This document shows positions 33,805 through 45,187 of a stretch of DNA of 64,000 nucleotides, one piece after another (positions within the stretch are counted from its first letter, which is position 1; each line of letters starts with the position of its first letter). The notes under the pieces are model-generated. The model was not told the DNA's origin, searched no databases, and was given only the letters and a program-made list of their open reading frames with translations. A program made the translations under genes and the position numbers. This DNA comes from Mucor racemosus (taxonomy: Eukaryota; Mucoromycota; Mucoromycetes; Mucorales; Mucoraceae), in contig JAPEHQ010000005.1 of the NCBI GenBank assembly GCA_027405735.1, positions 310,001 through 374,000 on the forward strand, given 5' to 3'.

Positions 33805-36605
33805 TTAACGAAGAGCAGCTTCGAACTTTTCAACCATAGTCAGTAAGCAGCGAATATATTCAATAAGAGAGTTGATTTTCTCTGCACCTTCAATGATACT
33901 TTCAGATGTCCATGAAGCCAATTTACCAGCTTGCAAGTCTTTGTTTTCCTTGAAAATCGAATCGTAAGTTGTATAAAATACCTACACAGTCCAAATATTT
34001 AGTGCTTGGTGGTTTATTATCCATGATTTAATTGTATTACCTCAAACTCATACCAAACTTGGCCTTTACCAGTATCGCCTAAGATCTTTTCATATCCATA
34101 AGAATCGATTTGCTGGACAAGAGGTAATTTCTCAACTCGAGTAATTTCAGCAACAATTGGGAATACAATTCTATACAATGTAGTTTGTTTGGAGAGGATA
34201 TAATTTACTTCCAAGAAATCAGGTACATTATTAAAAGTAATATGACGAGTTTCTGGATTTACTGCGACTTTGCTAATAAACGTATTGAAAGGTTTGACAT
34301 CCATTCTGGTCAATTCTTCAGTTTGAAGTAAGAATTGGAAATCAAATTTTCTAGTGGAAATATCCATTAGATATTATATTTGTCATGTATTTTATACAAA
34401 CATATATATTTATATATATATACCTGTCCAAAGAAACCCATTCGATTTCTGTAACCTTGTTGGTAGTTGTAACAATCTTTGTTAATTCTACAACACCTTG
34501 ATTTCTCATGTGCATGACTACAGGTTGATAGGGTACCATTGGTTGATTACGAGCATTGGCATAAATTTCAAATGAAACTCTTCGACTGTGAGGAGAAGGA
34601 AGGACTTCTGACATTTTAGTGATAATTTCGTCTGATAAAGTAGTTCTTTTTATAAATAAAAACATAAGATTAATACATATTAAGTATTCGAAATGATAAA
34701 CTTACACGCTATTAAATACCGGTTTAACACGATTATTTTTCATCAATACATCATTCAAGTCAGTATAGCTCCAGAATTGTTTCTTGACATCTGGTGCAAT
34801 GTGATTCCAAAGAACTTTACCAAATCTAGCACTAAATTTAACATCTCCCTTGAATCCACGAGTACCAGTCAAGCTACATTGAATGATTAGTAAATGATAA
34901 TATATGTATTAATTTTCTTTATTACCCTTCTTCTAACGCTGTTTTGATATTATGGAAATTGTAAACCCTTAAACTATTAAACAAAGAATCAGTAAGCAAA
35001 TATCATTACAATGGTGATAATAAACTTACTTTTCCATGTTGGATGTAGAACGGCCAGGGGAAGCAACAGCAGAAGATGCCTTTTGGTTTGTTAATCGCAT
35101 AACTCTACGAGTAGCTGTCTTTTTAGGTGCAACACGAGGAGCAGCAGTAGGTAATGAAGGAAAATCATCCTCTGGTTTTTTTGGTTTAGGTGGGGTAGGT
35201 GCTCCATTTCTCGACCCTGAAGGCTGGGGTTTAGATGGAGGTTGAGCGCTTGAGCGCATAACATATGTCTTGTTTTCTCCCCACAATGGTATAAGATCAG
35301 GGGCCATACCAGCATTTACATTGCCATAAGCTTGTTTTTTGTGTTCTAAAGATGCCAACCTCATTCTCTCATCCAATGATAATGTAGGTTCTTGATGCAT
35401 TTGTTGTTGATGTTGTTGTCTTTGAACCCATTCTTGTGCTGTGTTTTGTTGATGGTTATCCAAAAGACCTGAAGGTTTTGCAGGGCCCGATTTATCCATA
35501 AATACAGGTAAGATAACATGCAATGGTGCTGATGGTCTTTCTAATATGTCTACGAATGATTGTTGAGCATACCTTTCAAGATTACAAAAATAAAGGCGGA
35601 ATTCGGGTGCCTCAGAGGGGTAATGAACACAAGCAACATATTGAGTGCCTCTTCTACGACGCTTAAATATAGTTTGAAGGTTTCTGAAACGCTCCAATGC
35701 TTCCTTTACTGCTTCCTTACTTGTTCCAACAATTTTGACTCTTCTATCAATCAAACTACATTCAGTACCCGTATCGTTTCCAATAATACGCAAGTAATCT
35801 GCCGGTTTAGCATTATTGACAAGAGGTCCAGTTAAAACTTCCCTTGGATCGCTGACATTCTTTGCAAAAGTAAATGTCTCGACAAATTCATCATCACTGT
35901 CTGAATCAGGCTCATCACTTTCGGTTTCACCATAATAGTAACCACCTTGATGGCTATCCCCTGCTGTCGCTTCTGCTGTATCGTTTTTTTCATCCATTTT
36001 CCCTAAATTTAAAGGTCTTCCTTTGATACGCGTTACTTCCGATGTTGAAGCTGCAGAGGTTGAGACTGAGGGGCTGGTGTCAACTGAGGATATCATATTC
36101 TTATAATCCTCGAAACTGCCATGAAATTTATTTTCGTCTAATTGTTTATTCTAAATCAAATAAATCAATCCAAACCCATCCGATAAATTGTTTTATTGTA
36201 CTTACCAGAACAGGTAGAAGGTTTCTTTCAATAACTTTAGACCTACAGTAATGTAAATCAAGTTAGACTTCGCTTAAAAAAAAAAACGTACTTTATAATG
36301 TTTAGACATACGTGTCATCGCAAGATTGTTGGGAACGACCTGTAATCTCAAAAAACTGCCCTCCAAAATCAAAGCTGATGTTTGTTTTCATTTGTTTTGC
36401 GAGTTGTCTATTCAATTACATTTAAATACACATTCAAATATTTCATGAAAACATGTAAAATTACTTTAATTTTGGTTCCAATTCTGCATATCTTTTGCAA
36501 GATAAATACGGCAAGGGAAATACTTTGATGTTGGCTATAAAAAAAAGTGCTTGTAAGCTCATATTCCAAGCAAATACACTTTTGTAGTAACTCACGTTGA
36601 ACCAT
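33805..36605 (-). CDS. Hypothetical 752-residue protein with KH-like segments
   Basis: Ten exons (36605-36596, 36534-36465, 36407-36312, 36242-36206, 36150-35030, 34973-34926, 34873-34706, 34645-34424, 34350-34041, 33981-33805) sum to 753 codons. The first exon is only 10 nt. Residues about 10-70 and about 170-220 (YLRIIGNDTGTECSLIDRRVK, then an IVGTSKEAV turn) look like KH-type RNA-binding units. Residues 85-150 are acidic and low complexity; 300-440 is Gln/Pro/Ser-rich and basic, probably disordered. The C-terminal 300 residues form a separate folded region with alternating beta-like and helical segments. I do not recognise the family. A role in RNA metabolism is suggested only by the KH-like parts. 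The small exons are supported by consistent phase and GT-AG ends. Confidence 0.75.
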
Positions 36606-38036
36606 TTTGGTTTATAAAACAAAAGATAATGAAATAAGCAAACGAGCCAAGTTCTTGACAGCAGTCAATCTTTCATTCTTTGTTCTTGATGAGAAACAGC
36701 GCCGCCTCAATTCATGATCGTGGAGAGGACACAGGGCATTGTTTTATGCACAAACATCCAGGTTTTGATTAATTGTGTTGGGAATTACTATTGGGTCATA
36801 CAATTTACTACTAATTTTACTGTATTTTGTGGCACTAGGATTCAAATGAACACACTTGTAGAAGGGAACTGCTAAAAGAGAAGCACTCTATAACTAACCC
36901 CCCAAAAATCACGTAGCAACAGTATTACAAATAGTATAAAAACATTTTTAAAGGATTTTATTTGACCTTTAATAAATTCTATTTATTATTTCAATTTTTC
37001 AAGTTAATGGAAAATCAACATAGTCTACTATCCTATTTTTTTTTTTTTTTTTTTTAAGCAATATCCAGATAACTGATCATTGATTGAATAAAGATGGATG
37101 GTTTTGTTCAAAGATGTTCCGGTGCTTCAGTAATCCTTTTATAAAAAATGCAACAGGGGCCAATAAATATATAGGTACATTTCTTTATAAAAAAGTTAAT
37201 GCGCTAATATACGTCAAGATTATGTGAATTGCTAATCGTATGCATATGGATATTGCCATATTTACCTGTACCAATAGCTTATAGAACTGCAAAATGATGG
37301 CATTGAGGAGCAAGTGATTACTGGATAGTCAATAGGTCTGAAAGCACTCAAATATAGAATATGTAAAACTCATCAAATGTAAAACGACAAGTACCGCGTC
37401 CATTCAGAATGCCCTTCCTCTAACATGCAATACACGCTTAGAATAAGATGCGTCTATTACTAGAACGTAAAAGCAGGCTCAATCTGGATGGCACTATGAT
37501 GAGCAAAAGCTGGTAAGAAACTAGCTTTACATAGGCTGTACTTGGAAATCTACAAAAGCCAAGTATACAAACCCCTCCCCTCGATCCCAAATAAAAGAAA
37601 TTGAATTAATAAAAGATGCATGTTAGGATGTACATCAAAATTCCTTACTTTGATTGATACTATTCCATGTAAAAAGCGTTATTCAGCACGCATCTGCTCA
37701 GAATGCCCTTCCTATAACATGCTATTACATGCTTAGAGCAAGACACACTTGATACTAACACGTAAAGGCCGGCCCAAATCCGAGTGACATTGTGGTGGAC
37801 GATGGCAAGTAGGTAATTATATTTAATCAAGCTGTGTGAATACATGAATGTTATGCAATCAATACAGATTTGTAATGTTCCACTTGATAAATGTTGTATA
37901 TGGAAACCAAGACACAGTATCTCAGCCTTGTTAGAAACAAACTTCAAAAGGGACAGTTTGAAATATAAATACACGAAAGATGATACATACAATCAAAATC
38001 TATTCAAAAAAAAAAAAAAATACTGTTTATTCTGAG
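36606..38036. other. Intergenic DNA with a diverged tandem duplication
   Basis: 37401-37540 and 37692-37835 share a diverged sequence (CAGAATGCCCTTCC, then ACATGC, CTTAGA and ACGTAAA landmarks in the same order), about 290 bp apart. The rest is AT-rich with poly-T near 37040 and poly-A near 38007. No gene was recognised. Confidence 0.55.
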
Positions 38037-38351
38037 TTACCCCGTAATGGTCTCTAATGTTTGAAAGGGATCTCTCCTTATTGATCGCTCCAAATGGCGT
38101 TGTGTATAATCATCAAAGGTAGATGGCCTTTCAGTACTTTTTCCTGTTAAAGTAGTACCAGTTTGATCTCCTCTGGATATGATACTTTGGACTGTAGGAC
38201 GCTTTATGTCAATCATAGTAGAAATGTCATATTGGCTAAATTCAAGCTGTTTTAAATAAAAAATTGCGCCAAGCTTCATTTTTTTTACATCTTGTTTGGT
38301 TCCTGTTGGGCCTCGCAATTTTTTGATGTTAATTTCAAAAGTTTTGGACAT
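38037..38351 (-). pseudogene. Tc1/mariner transposase, N-terminal helix-turn-helix remnant
   Basis: The 104-codon ORF starts at 38351 (MSKTFEINIKKLRG...) and reads through a helix-turn-helix (GAIFYLKQLEFSQYDISTMI and RPTVQSIISRG) and a linker (TERPSTFDDYTQRHLERSIR) typical of Tc1 N-termini. It ends before any catalytic domain. Its leader runs out to a CAGTCGAACC terminus at 38723-38732. It is therefore the truncated 5' end of an element whose other termini are at 2865 and 19438. Confidence 0.65.
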
Positions 38352-38732
38352 TGTTTTATTAATAAAGAAAACGTTTGAAAGAAAAGTATGACCAAAAAAA
38401 AAATAAAAAAAATAGGGAATGGATGAAACATTAGTAACCCCGACTGTAGTAGTATAATAATATATTAGGCTTGACAAGTTCATGACAAATCTATTGATTT
38501 ATTTAATTGATGATATTAAATTAAATGTAGTATATTATTCATATTTTTGCTAATGGTCACTCTTCCAAAAAAAAAAAGCCGAACAATCTTCGGAAGCGGC
38601 CATCTAATGATATTTCTAGGCTTTAAATTTTTAGAAAAAACTACCGGACAGACCGGACGCGGTTGTTTAAATATTCCAAGCACCTATAAGATGCAGGTAT
38701 CGAAATTTTATACAAAAATTAAGGTTCGACTG
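38352..38732 (-). mobile_element. Leader and terminus of the truncated Tc1/mariner-like element
   Basis: The region between the transposase start and the outer TIR end GGTTCGACTG, which is followed by TA. It is closely similar to 19130-19447. Confidence 0.55.
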
Positions 38733-38734
38733 TA

Positions 38735-39499
38735 TTGCTATTAATTATTCAAAGGCTTATTTTAAGTAAAGCATAAATACAACCTACAATGTTATTAGCC
38801 TGTAATAACGAGTTTAACTTGAAAAGTATAATATGATACAACCGGATTCAAAAAAGTCTATAAAATCACAAATTTAAAGGATTTATATACTGTATTTTTC
38901 ATAATTTTGGGGCTGAATTTTCTAAATTTTAGAATGACTTCCAAGTAATTTAGAATGAAAATTCAAGTAAATTAGAATGGTTTTAAATAAATTAGAACCC
39001 TGTCCCGATTGGATAAAAACTCTATCAAGGGGAAACCAGTCTGCTATTCAGTTGTAAAGTGTTTTTCAGTGCGAGGAAAGATCCCTTCTCTTCCATGACA
39101 TTTGGAATTTACTATATATTTTGATATCATGTATCTCGCCATGTAATCTTGTTTTCATATACAGAAAATTTGTAAAACTAAACACAGTAATATACGTACG
39201 TACAGTATATAATGAATGTTTTACATAGCAAGAAAAATTCCCCCCTACAATTATATTCAAAATATGTCCGTTTACTGTTTACTCCATGTGTAACCAAGAT
39301 TACGATGCTCAGGCTATAGGTATTCAATCGAAAACGTTTCTCTTATTCTCCGTCATCTTGTACAAATTTTTATGTTATCAATTCTCAATATCAAGTTTAT
39401 TTGTTCTTACTGTATATCAAATCTGATTGTCACTGTAACAAGCCTAACATGGAGGATTGACAAGGTAATTATATGAATTTGATTGTGTGCTATGTGCTA
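38735..39499. repeat. Block A flank with the empty pogo insertion site, then unique spacer
   Basis: 38735-38890 is the continuous version of 19450-19548 joined to 21532-21590: it reads GAAAAGTATAATATGATACAACC with one TA where the pogo element sits in the other copy (longest stated run shortened: the junction is at 38831-38834). Beyond 38890 the sequence is AT-rich with several TTAGAATG repeats (38920-38995). No gene was recognised. Confidence 0.7.
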
Positions 39500-39635
39500 A
39501 TAGTCATACAATGGTTGTTTGATGAAGGTAAAAAGTTTTCGGGTTTTTGTAGATCCCCAATCCATTTGTGGCAGAGATCATTATCCATGACTTTAGCCGC
39601 GGAGCGCAACCGTTCCATAAAGGTACTCTCAGCAG

Positions 39636-40095
39636 TAGTGATATTAAACGAGCCGAGCCTTTTTTATGCAGCCGAGCTTTTCTCAAGGCTCGTTAAAGTT
39701 AGACGAGCTTACAAAAAAGCTCGTTCAACCTCGACGAGCTTTTTTTTGCGCGTGACTAGAGCTCGTTTACCCCAAACGAGCTTTTTTATGCAGCGACTAA
39801 AACTCATCATCTCAATGCGAGCTTTATTTTACCTTTCCAGTGACAAATATCTAAAGTAAAGCAAACTTATGAATGTCAATTGACAATTATCTAAAGTAAT
39901 AATGTCATAGCATTTATTAATTATTATTTAAATTTGAACTTTTTGAAAAGAAGTCAAAAGCTCGTCTTTCTCAAACGAGCTTTTTAAAAAAAAGTCAAAA
40001 ACTCGTCTTTGTCAAACGAGCTTTTATTAAAGCTCGGCTCGTTGTGGCGAGCTTTGGTCAAGCTCGTCCTAGGCTCGGCTCGTCTTTTATACTTA
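39636..40095. mobile_element. hAT-like non-autonomous element (MITE) with CGAGCT arrays
   Basis: A 460-bp element flanked by the exact 8-bp duplication CTCAGCAG (39628-39635 and 40096-40103), the hAT hallmark. The ends are imperfect 24-bp inverted repeats, both starting TA and both ending ACGAGCCGAGCC. Inside are more than fifteen copies of AGCTCG or CGAGCT and close variants in both orientations, many in hairpin-like pairs separated by A or T runs, like the subterminal transposase-binding repeats of hAT elements. It has no coding capacity and sits inside a dead Tc1-like gene. Confidence 0.9.
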
Positions 40096-40779
40096 CTCAG
40101 CAGTCAGTTTATGCCGCGGGATATTGTCAACAAAAGTCTGTCAAAAACTGACTGGACTGGGATCATGATTCATAATATCCAAGGATATATACCGTAGTCT
40201 AGCAGCAGCCTTCTGCCCTCCTCGTCTATCTTTTTATAGAAATTCTGGCTGAGTATCAGATTAACATCCGAAGTAGTCAGCTCCTCCGCCAACTCGCCAA
40301 GGAACACCTTGAACGGATTCAAAGACTTCTTCCCCTTCTTTAAATTCGTCCTCAAGGCAATTTTCAATAACCCCTTGCATGAGAAAGCAGCAAACACAGT
40401 AAAAAGTACCCCACCTTCATTTACCAGCTCACGCTCCGGGCTCTTGCTTGCAGGGCCATTCCAGCAAAATTGCTTCCTTTGGTACATATTATAGAAGCTT
40501 TTGCTGGTTACAACAATACTATGTTTGCGAAGATTGCTGTTGATTCCATATTCGAAGTTCATTGCTTGAGGATGGTTCCCCATTTCCTTGATAATCAGGT
40601 TGCAATTTTCTCTTAAATAGTGATTCACAGTTGACTTGGCTACGTCTAGATTGGGATAGTCTTCGTTTAAATCTTTATGTGCTGCTTTTATCGTTGAGAA
40701 TTATCCTTGGTAAACTAATTGCTCAAAAACTGGTGATGACTAAAGAAAACTTTTTTTTCCATTAAACCATTAGGAATTT

Positions 40780-40840
40780 GTTTTTTTTTTTTTTTGTTTC
40801 TGCTGCTGTTGTTGTTGTTGTTGATTCAGCTGCTTCTTTT
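40780..40840. repeat. Poly-T and TGT/TGC trinucleotide microsatellite
   Basis: A run of T is followed by (TGC/TGT)n. In the minus-strand transposase frame this reads as polyglutamine then lysines. Slippage here probably contributed to the frame loss. Confidence 0.75.
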
Positions 40841-41232
40841 CATCTTTTCGTTGCTGCTGAGAATCTACGATGCTCTGACATCTCTCATCAATGATTTTAT
40901 GCTTTCTTGCTGAATGGATCTTAGGCTGATTCAAAACAATTTTATGCTCTTTCATAGCTTGACAAACTTGTCGGCAGTACCCATTGCCTGTAGATATGCG
41001 ATTTAATTGATTTGTATATTATGCTTATTCAAATTTTGTTAACTTTACCTGTGGAATGCTTTAGGTCAACCTGTCGACAAACATCAGTATTGGTAAGGCC
41101 TTTGTTAAAAACGAGTTCAAAAAGGCTCTTGATAACGTCTCTTTTTTTTTCAATACTGTCTTCTCTTTTTTTTTTTGAAAAAAAGATGCTGAAGGCAACA
41201 TCAGCAGCAGACTGTTCTGCTTTTTTATCCAT

Positions 41233-42080
41233 TTTTCCCCAATTATTTCGAGATTTTCTTTGTTAGTAACCTTACTGGTGGTACTATCAGGAGCTAACGG
41301 CAGAGTCACTGGAAGCACTATCATTGCTGGCTAATTATGCATAGATACGTTTCTTATAAAAGACATTCGCCAACTCGATGATTATCATGTGGTCGTAATA
41401 AAACGCATCCTCAGGTTTTTTCTTCAGTGCAGCAATTCCAGAATAAGACATCAGCACATCTTGGGGCTTCACAGCATATTTTGAAGGACCTGGAATGTCA
41501 AAACTTCAGCATTTGAAATACTGGAAAAAAGTGATTTTAGACATTGTAAAATAAATTGCTAATAAATTGTTAAATTTGAAGATTAACTCTCAAAATAATA
41601 GTAAATTTATATGATAATTTTGTTTCTTTGGAATGAATATTTTTATTAAAAATAAATGTTTTACTGTGTTGTCATCATCACTAGCATCCACAATTTTTTT
41701 AAGGTTAAGCCAAGTAGGGCAGTTTTATTAGATTTTTTTTAACGTGTTATCCACTATATATTATAACACCTGTTTAACGCGATAATTGCAATGTGTAGAT
41801 AAGATAAACATGGTACTGGTTACCCACAATTTAGATAGCAACGTTCTAAAGCAAATCTTTGTAGTGTGTTGTCTCTGGGACTAATAAGTTTTCATATAAA
41901 GAAGGGCTTAATTTTTCTTGTTTCAATAACAAAATTCTTTTAAAATTAACAAGATGCCATATCCAAAATCCACCTATACTCTTTTCATCAACAAATTGAA
42001 GATGTTCATGATCTGCCGAACATTAAAAGGGGCTCAACACAGGCTGGTTGAAAAGTCATTGAGGGTGATTTTTCACAAAT
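41233..42080. other. Intergenic DNA, nothing recognised
   Basis: AT-rich spacer between the dead transposase and repeat block D; no ORF of note. Confidence 0.5.
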
Positions 42081-43222
42081 AAAACTGTCGTAGAAAATAC
42101 AGTAGCATGCGTATTCAGATAAAAGAAAAGAATACCAGCTTGATAGTCTGATACGCCTTATCAAACAATAAATATATTTTTGGAATAATATAAAAACAAA
42201 AAGAGAGAAACAACACAGGTAGAAAAGAATCTTCAAGGCTTTACATTATATCACAATTAAAACCCTGCTAAAATGCTTATTTCAGCCAATGTAAAAGCAG
42301 CATTACAGCGCATGAACCAGTAAATTAATAATTAAACAAAATAGGCAATATCTGCTGTTACCATAGAAATATACAATTTTCTACTAGAAAAACCGTCTGT
42401 AATACAATACATTCGTTAAAAAAATGTAAAAGCGAGCCTGCAAAGCGATGCCGTAATTGAGCATAGTAAGATTGAACGGCTAAGTCTCTTATAATATGGT
42501 ATACAGTATGTCAAAGTTTTAAATAAAAATGCGTTTTTTTCAACTTTTCTTATATTTAATCATGTACGGTCTGAAAATTCAGATTTTCCAGCGGACATTT
42601 TCGGGGCTCATTCTACCCTTACCAACACTCATGATTTTGATCAAAAAATAGAAAAATTAAATTTTGATACCAAAATCAACGTGTAAATATACTACATTGT
42701 GAGAGAAAATTGTAGCCATGACTAATACACATTTTATAAAAGCTTAATATTAAATGTTAAGTAATGAAAATGTGTACTTTTGCCCCAAATACGGAATTTT
42801 GATTAAAGAATTTTCATGTAATATTTTGCAATAAAAATGTTTGTTATTTTTTATTGAGCAAATAGAGCGCTAAATTCTGTATATGTGTATATTTTTTGTT
42901 TTTATAATTGGTAGTATAATTAACTCTAGATTTGCAAAATCAGAAAAAAAAAAATTAAAAAATGTCAAAATTGATGATCTGGACAAAAATAATTTTCTAA
43001 ATTAATATTCCGCTTATAGGCCTTGTAAGTCTTAAAAATAAGAGATTTTATAATACTTGAGAACCTTTTCAAGGATTTACGATGCCGTACCACTCGATTC
43101 AAGTTTTTTACTGTAAATATTTACACCTTTTGATACTGTGCAATAGTTTATTTAGTGATAATAAATCCTTACTTTCTAATTATCGCGCTAGAGTTTATTT
43201 ACATTAAGTTTTATTGTTACCT
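42081..43222 (+). repeat. Repeat block A/D (copy B)
   Basis: 42090-42360 matches 16100-16380, and 42530-43200 matches 16480-17170. 42540-43200 also matches the reverse complement of 47930-48600 with very few differences, making this pair the youngest of the family. It leads directly into the dynein-like fragment. Confidence 0.8.
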
Positions 43223-43404
43223 CTCCAATATCATAAACATAAACATAAACATGGTTATCACTGGAACCTATTATCGCTTTTTTATCCTCTTTCTCCCAAG
43301 CCAATTTATTCAATGCTTTACCAGAACCAACTTAAGCAGTACCTACAAGTAATTCCTCGGCATTTGCATTCAAATTCCATAAATTAAATCGACTGGTTCC
43401 ATCT
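43223..43404 (-). pseudogene. Dynein intermediate chain-like WD40 fragment (copy 2, longest)
   Basis: The minus strand reads DGTSRFNLWNLNANAEELLV, a stop, then GSGKALNKLAWEKEDKKAII, GSSDNHVYVYVYDIGE and a GTAAC donor-like site. The GTSRFNLWNLN and ALNKLAWEK...GSSD.HVYVYDIGE blocks recall the last two WD40 blades of dynein intermediate chains. A TAA stop and a duplicated VYVY unit show decay. More distant coding-like traces (RADDTFDTV) extend to about 43450. Confidence 0.65.
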
Positions 43405-44203
43405 ACAGTAGTACAGTATCAAACGTATCATCAGCCCGCCTTATGATAAATGTCAATCTGAAATCAGAAATATCCCATTGTCATTGTTATAAGCTATGAA
43501 AAATTTGATTTTTAATAATACAGAAAGTAAATTTAGAAAACAAGATGATACGAATAGCATATGGTAAGTATTTAAGATCTAAGTAAGTTTGATGAAGTAT
43601 GCTTTTAAACCCTTTTAAAAATCCTGAGACAAACACAACATCTTGGTACCGTAATTTCTATCCATCAAAATCTTGCCATCTCCACTACACAATGAATGCG
43701 CTTTTTATCTATCTTGACCTCGATGTACATTGTTGGGTATCAGTTTTTTACCAGCTGTCGTTTCTCTGATTCATTAATATTTAGTATATTAAACGATGAT
43801 TTGTAGTACTGCCAAAAAAGAAGAATAAATGCTTCAAGATTTTTCTGCATATCAAATTATGCAATTTAGTAGCAATGATTGCACTTAGGCACTTAGCTAT
43901 GCTTTTTGAACCTATTGATGTTAATCAGAATAATTAGTAGTACTTCCATTCAAATGTAAGCTTTGCTTTATACATTTACATTCACCCATTCAATGAATGA
44001 CATTGCATTTATTATTTGTTACATCAATCAACCAACTTCATCTTGATTCGATACATTTGACAATCAAATGCCTAAATGACATTTGAGCCACCACCAGGTA
44101 TCGTCATAAAAAAATCTCGTACAGGTCAACGAAGCATCACAATTTGGATCATTATTTTTTCATGTTCATAGATCTGAGCTCTCTCTCACATTCATATACC
44201 TTT
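43405..44203. repeat. Repeat block D continuation and spacer
   Basis: 43640-43880 matches 18317-18545. The remainder to 44203 is AT-rich with no recognisable gene. Confidence 0.55.
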
Positions 44204-44211
44204 GCATAAAC

Positions 44212-44574
44212 TAGGATTTCACAAACAACGCATCGTATTACGGTTAACCGAGTTTGACTGCTTTAACGGGCCGTTTTTTATGCAAACTCGAATGAGGGTA
44301 TTCGAGTTTCTTCTTTTCGTTTTTTGTTAGCTAAGCTCGAAAACAGGATTGAAAAAATACTTCAAGTTGTGAAACTGTCAAATATGCTATTATCGATTCA
44401 TAATCCCATATTAACTTGACAAGGTTGCTATTAACAGCCTCCTTAAGGCAAACCAATACTTGCTCCCACCCCGTTTTTTATCTGGGTTACAAAAGAACGG
44501 GCCGTTTTCCAACTCGAATCGAATGGCCGTTTCCGTTAAAACTCGATTCAAACTCGAATCGAAGCCCATTCCTA
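44212..44574. mobile_element. hAT-like non-autonomous element (second family)
   Basis: A 363-bp element flanked by the exact 8-bp duplication GCATAAAC (44204-44211 and 44575-44582). It starts TAGGATTTC and ends CCCATTCCTA, so the inverted ends share TAGGA. The interior carries repeated ACTCGAATC/GATTCGAGT-type motifs and ACGGGCCGTTTT at both sides. Such subterminal motifs and 8-bp duplications are hAT-like. No ORF. Confidence 0.85.
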
Positions 44575-44582
44575 GCATAAAC

Positions 44583-45187
44583 CATATCTCTATCTATTCA
44601 ACTTAACTGAAATACATTGAACGTCAACATTATACTTCATAAAACGTCATATTACTTTATTGCGAGTTAACACAACTAATTTGATCCTGGTTTAGCATCA
44701 GTAGTTGAATCAGATAATTCAAGATTAGACGACCCCTTTTTAATAGTTTTGCATACCATGAGCTAATAATGGACCGTTATTATACTGTAAATACACTAAT
44801 CAAGGATGGTGAGATGGTGAGTTAACTCTAATGGACGAATGAGTCGATTAGCAGTACAGTATAAACAAAACATTAAAATCAAATTTAGCAATTAAATGAA
44901 CAAGAGATGATAAACCATGTGAATTAGCATAACTGAATTGTTTCAAGCGCTTTTTTGAAATGAATGCGCCTTTACTTTTTGCCTACAAAAATTGATTTAT
45001 TCGTAAAATCAATTAGCAATTAATGATTATGGTGTATCTTTTGTAGGTTTTTGTCTATTATTTATGCTAACTCTCATTTTAATTCCATATTAAACCTGAC
45101 ATCCAAATGGAATTGAACTGGTATCTGGTATAAATACTTTTAGAATCCTGGATCTGATGGCTCCTGGCTTCCTTTTTTAACTTAAAA
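44583..45187. repeat. Spacer and promoter-like repeat
   Basis: 45050-45180 is the fuller copy of 3950-4086 and includes TATAAATA at 45129-45136, about 55 bp before the ATG of the pseudogene at 45188. The remainder is AT-rich. Confidence 0.55.

Larger units (their letters stand above)
39500..41232 (-). pseudogene. Decayed DDE (Tc1/mariner-like) transposase gene interrupted by a hAT-like element
   Basis: The minus strand starts MDKKAEQSAADVAF at 41232 and encodes a helix-turn-helix-like region (FNKGLTNTDVCRQVDLKHSTG). It is then spliced (GTAAAG...TACAG) to NGYCRQVCQAMKEHKI and runs into a poly-Gln/Lys microsatellite, after which frames break. A further segment at 40170-40670 contains GVLFTVFAAFSCKGLLKIAL, matching the middle of DDE_3 transposases. 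The 3' part (TFMERLRSAAKVMDNDLCHKW) is split from it by a 460-bp insertion. Catalytic residues could not be placed confidently. Confidence 0.55.

Noticed and set aside
35036..35835. Plus-strand ORFs across the KH-like gene
   Set aside because: Antisense shadows of the Pro/Gln-rich and KH-like exon on the minus strand.
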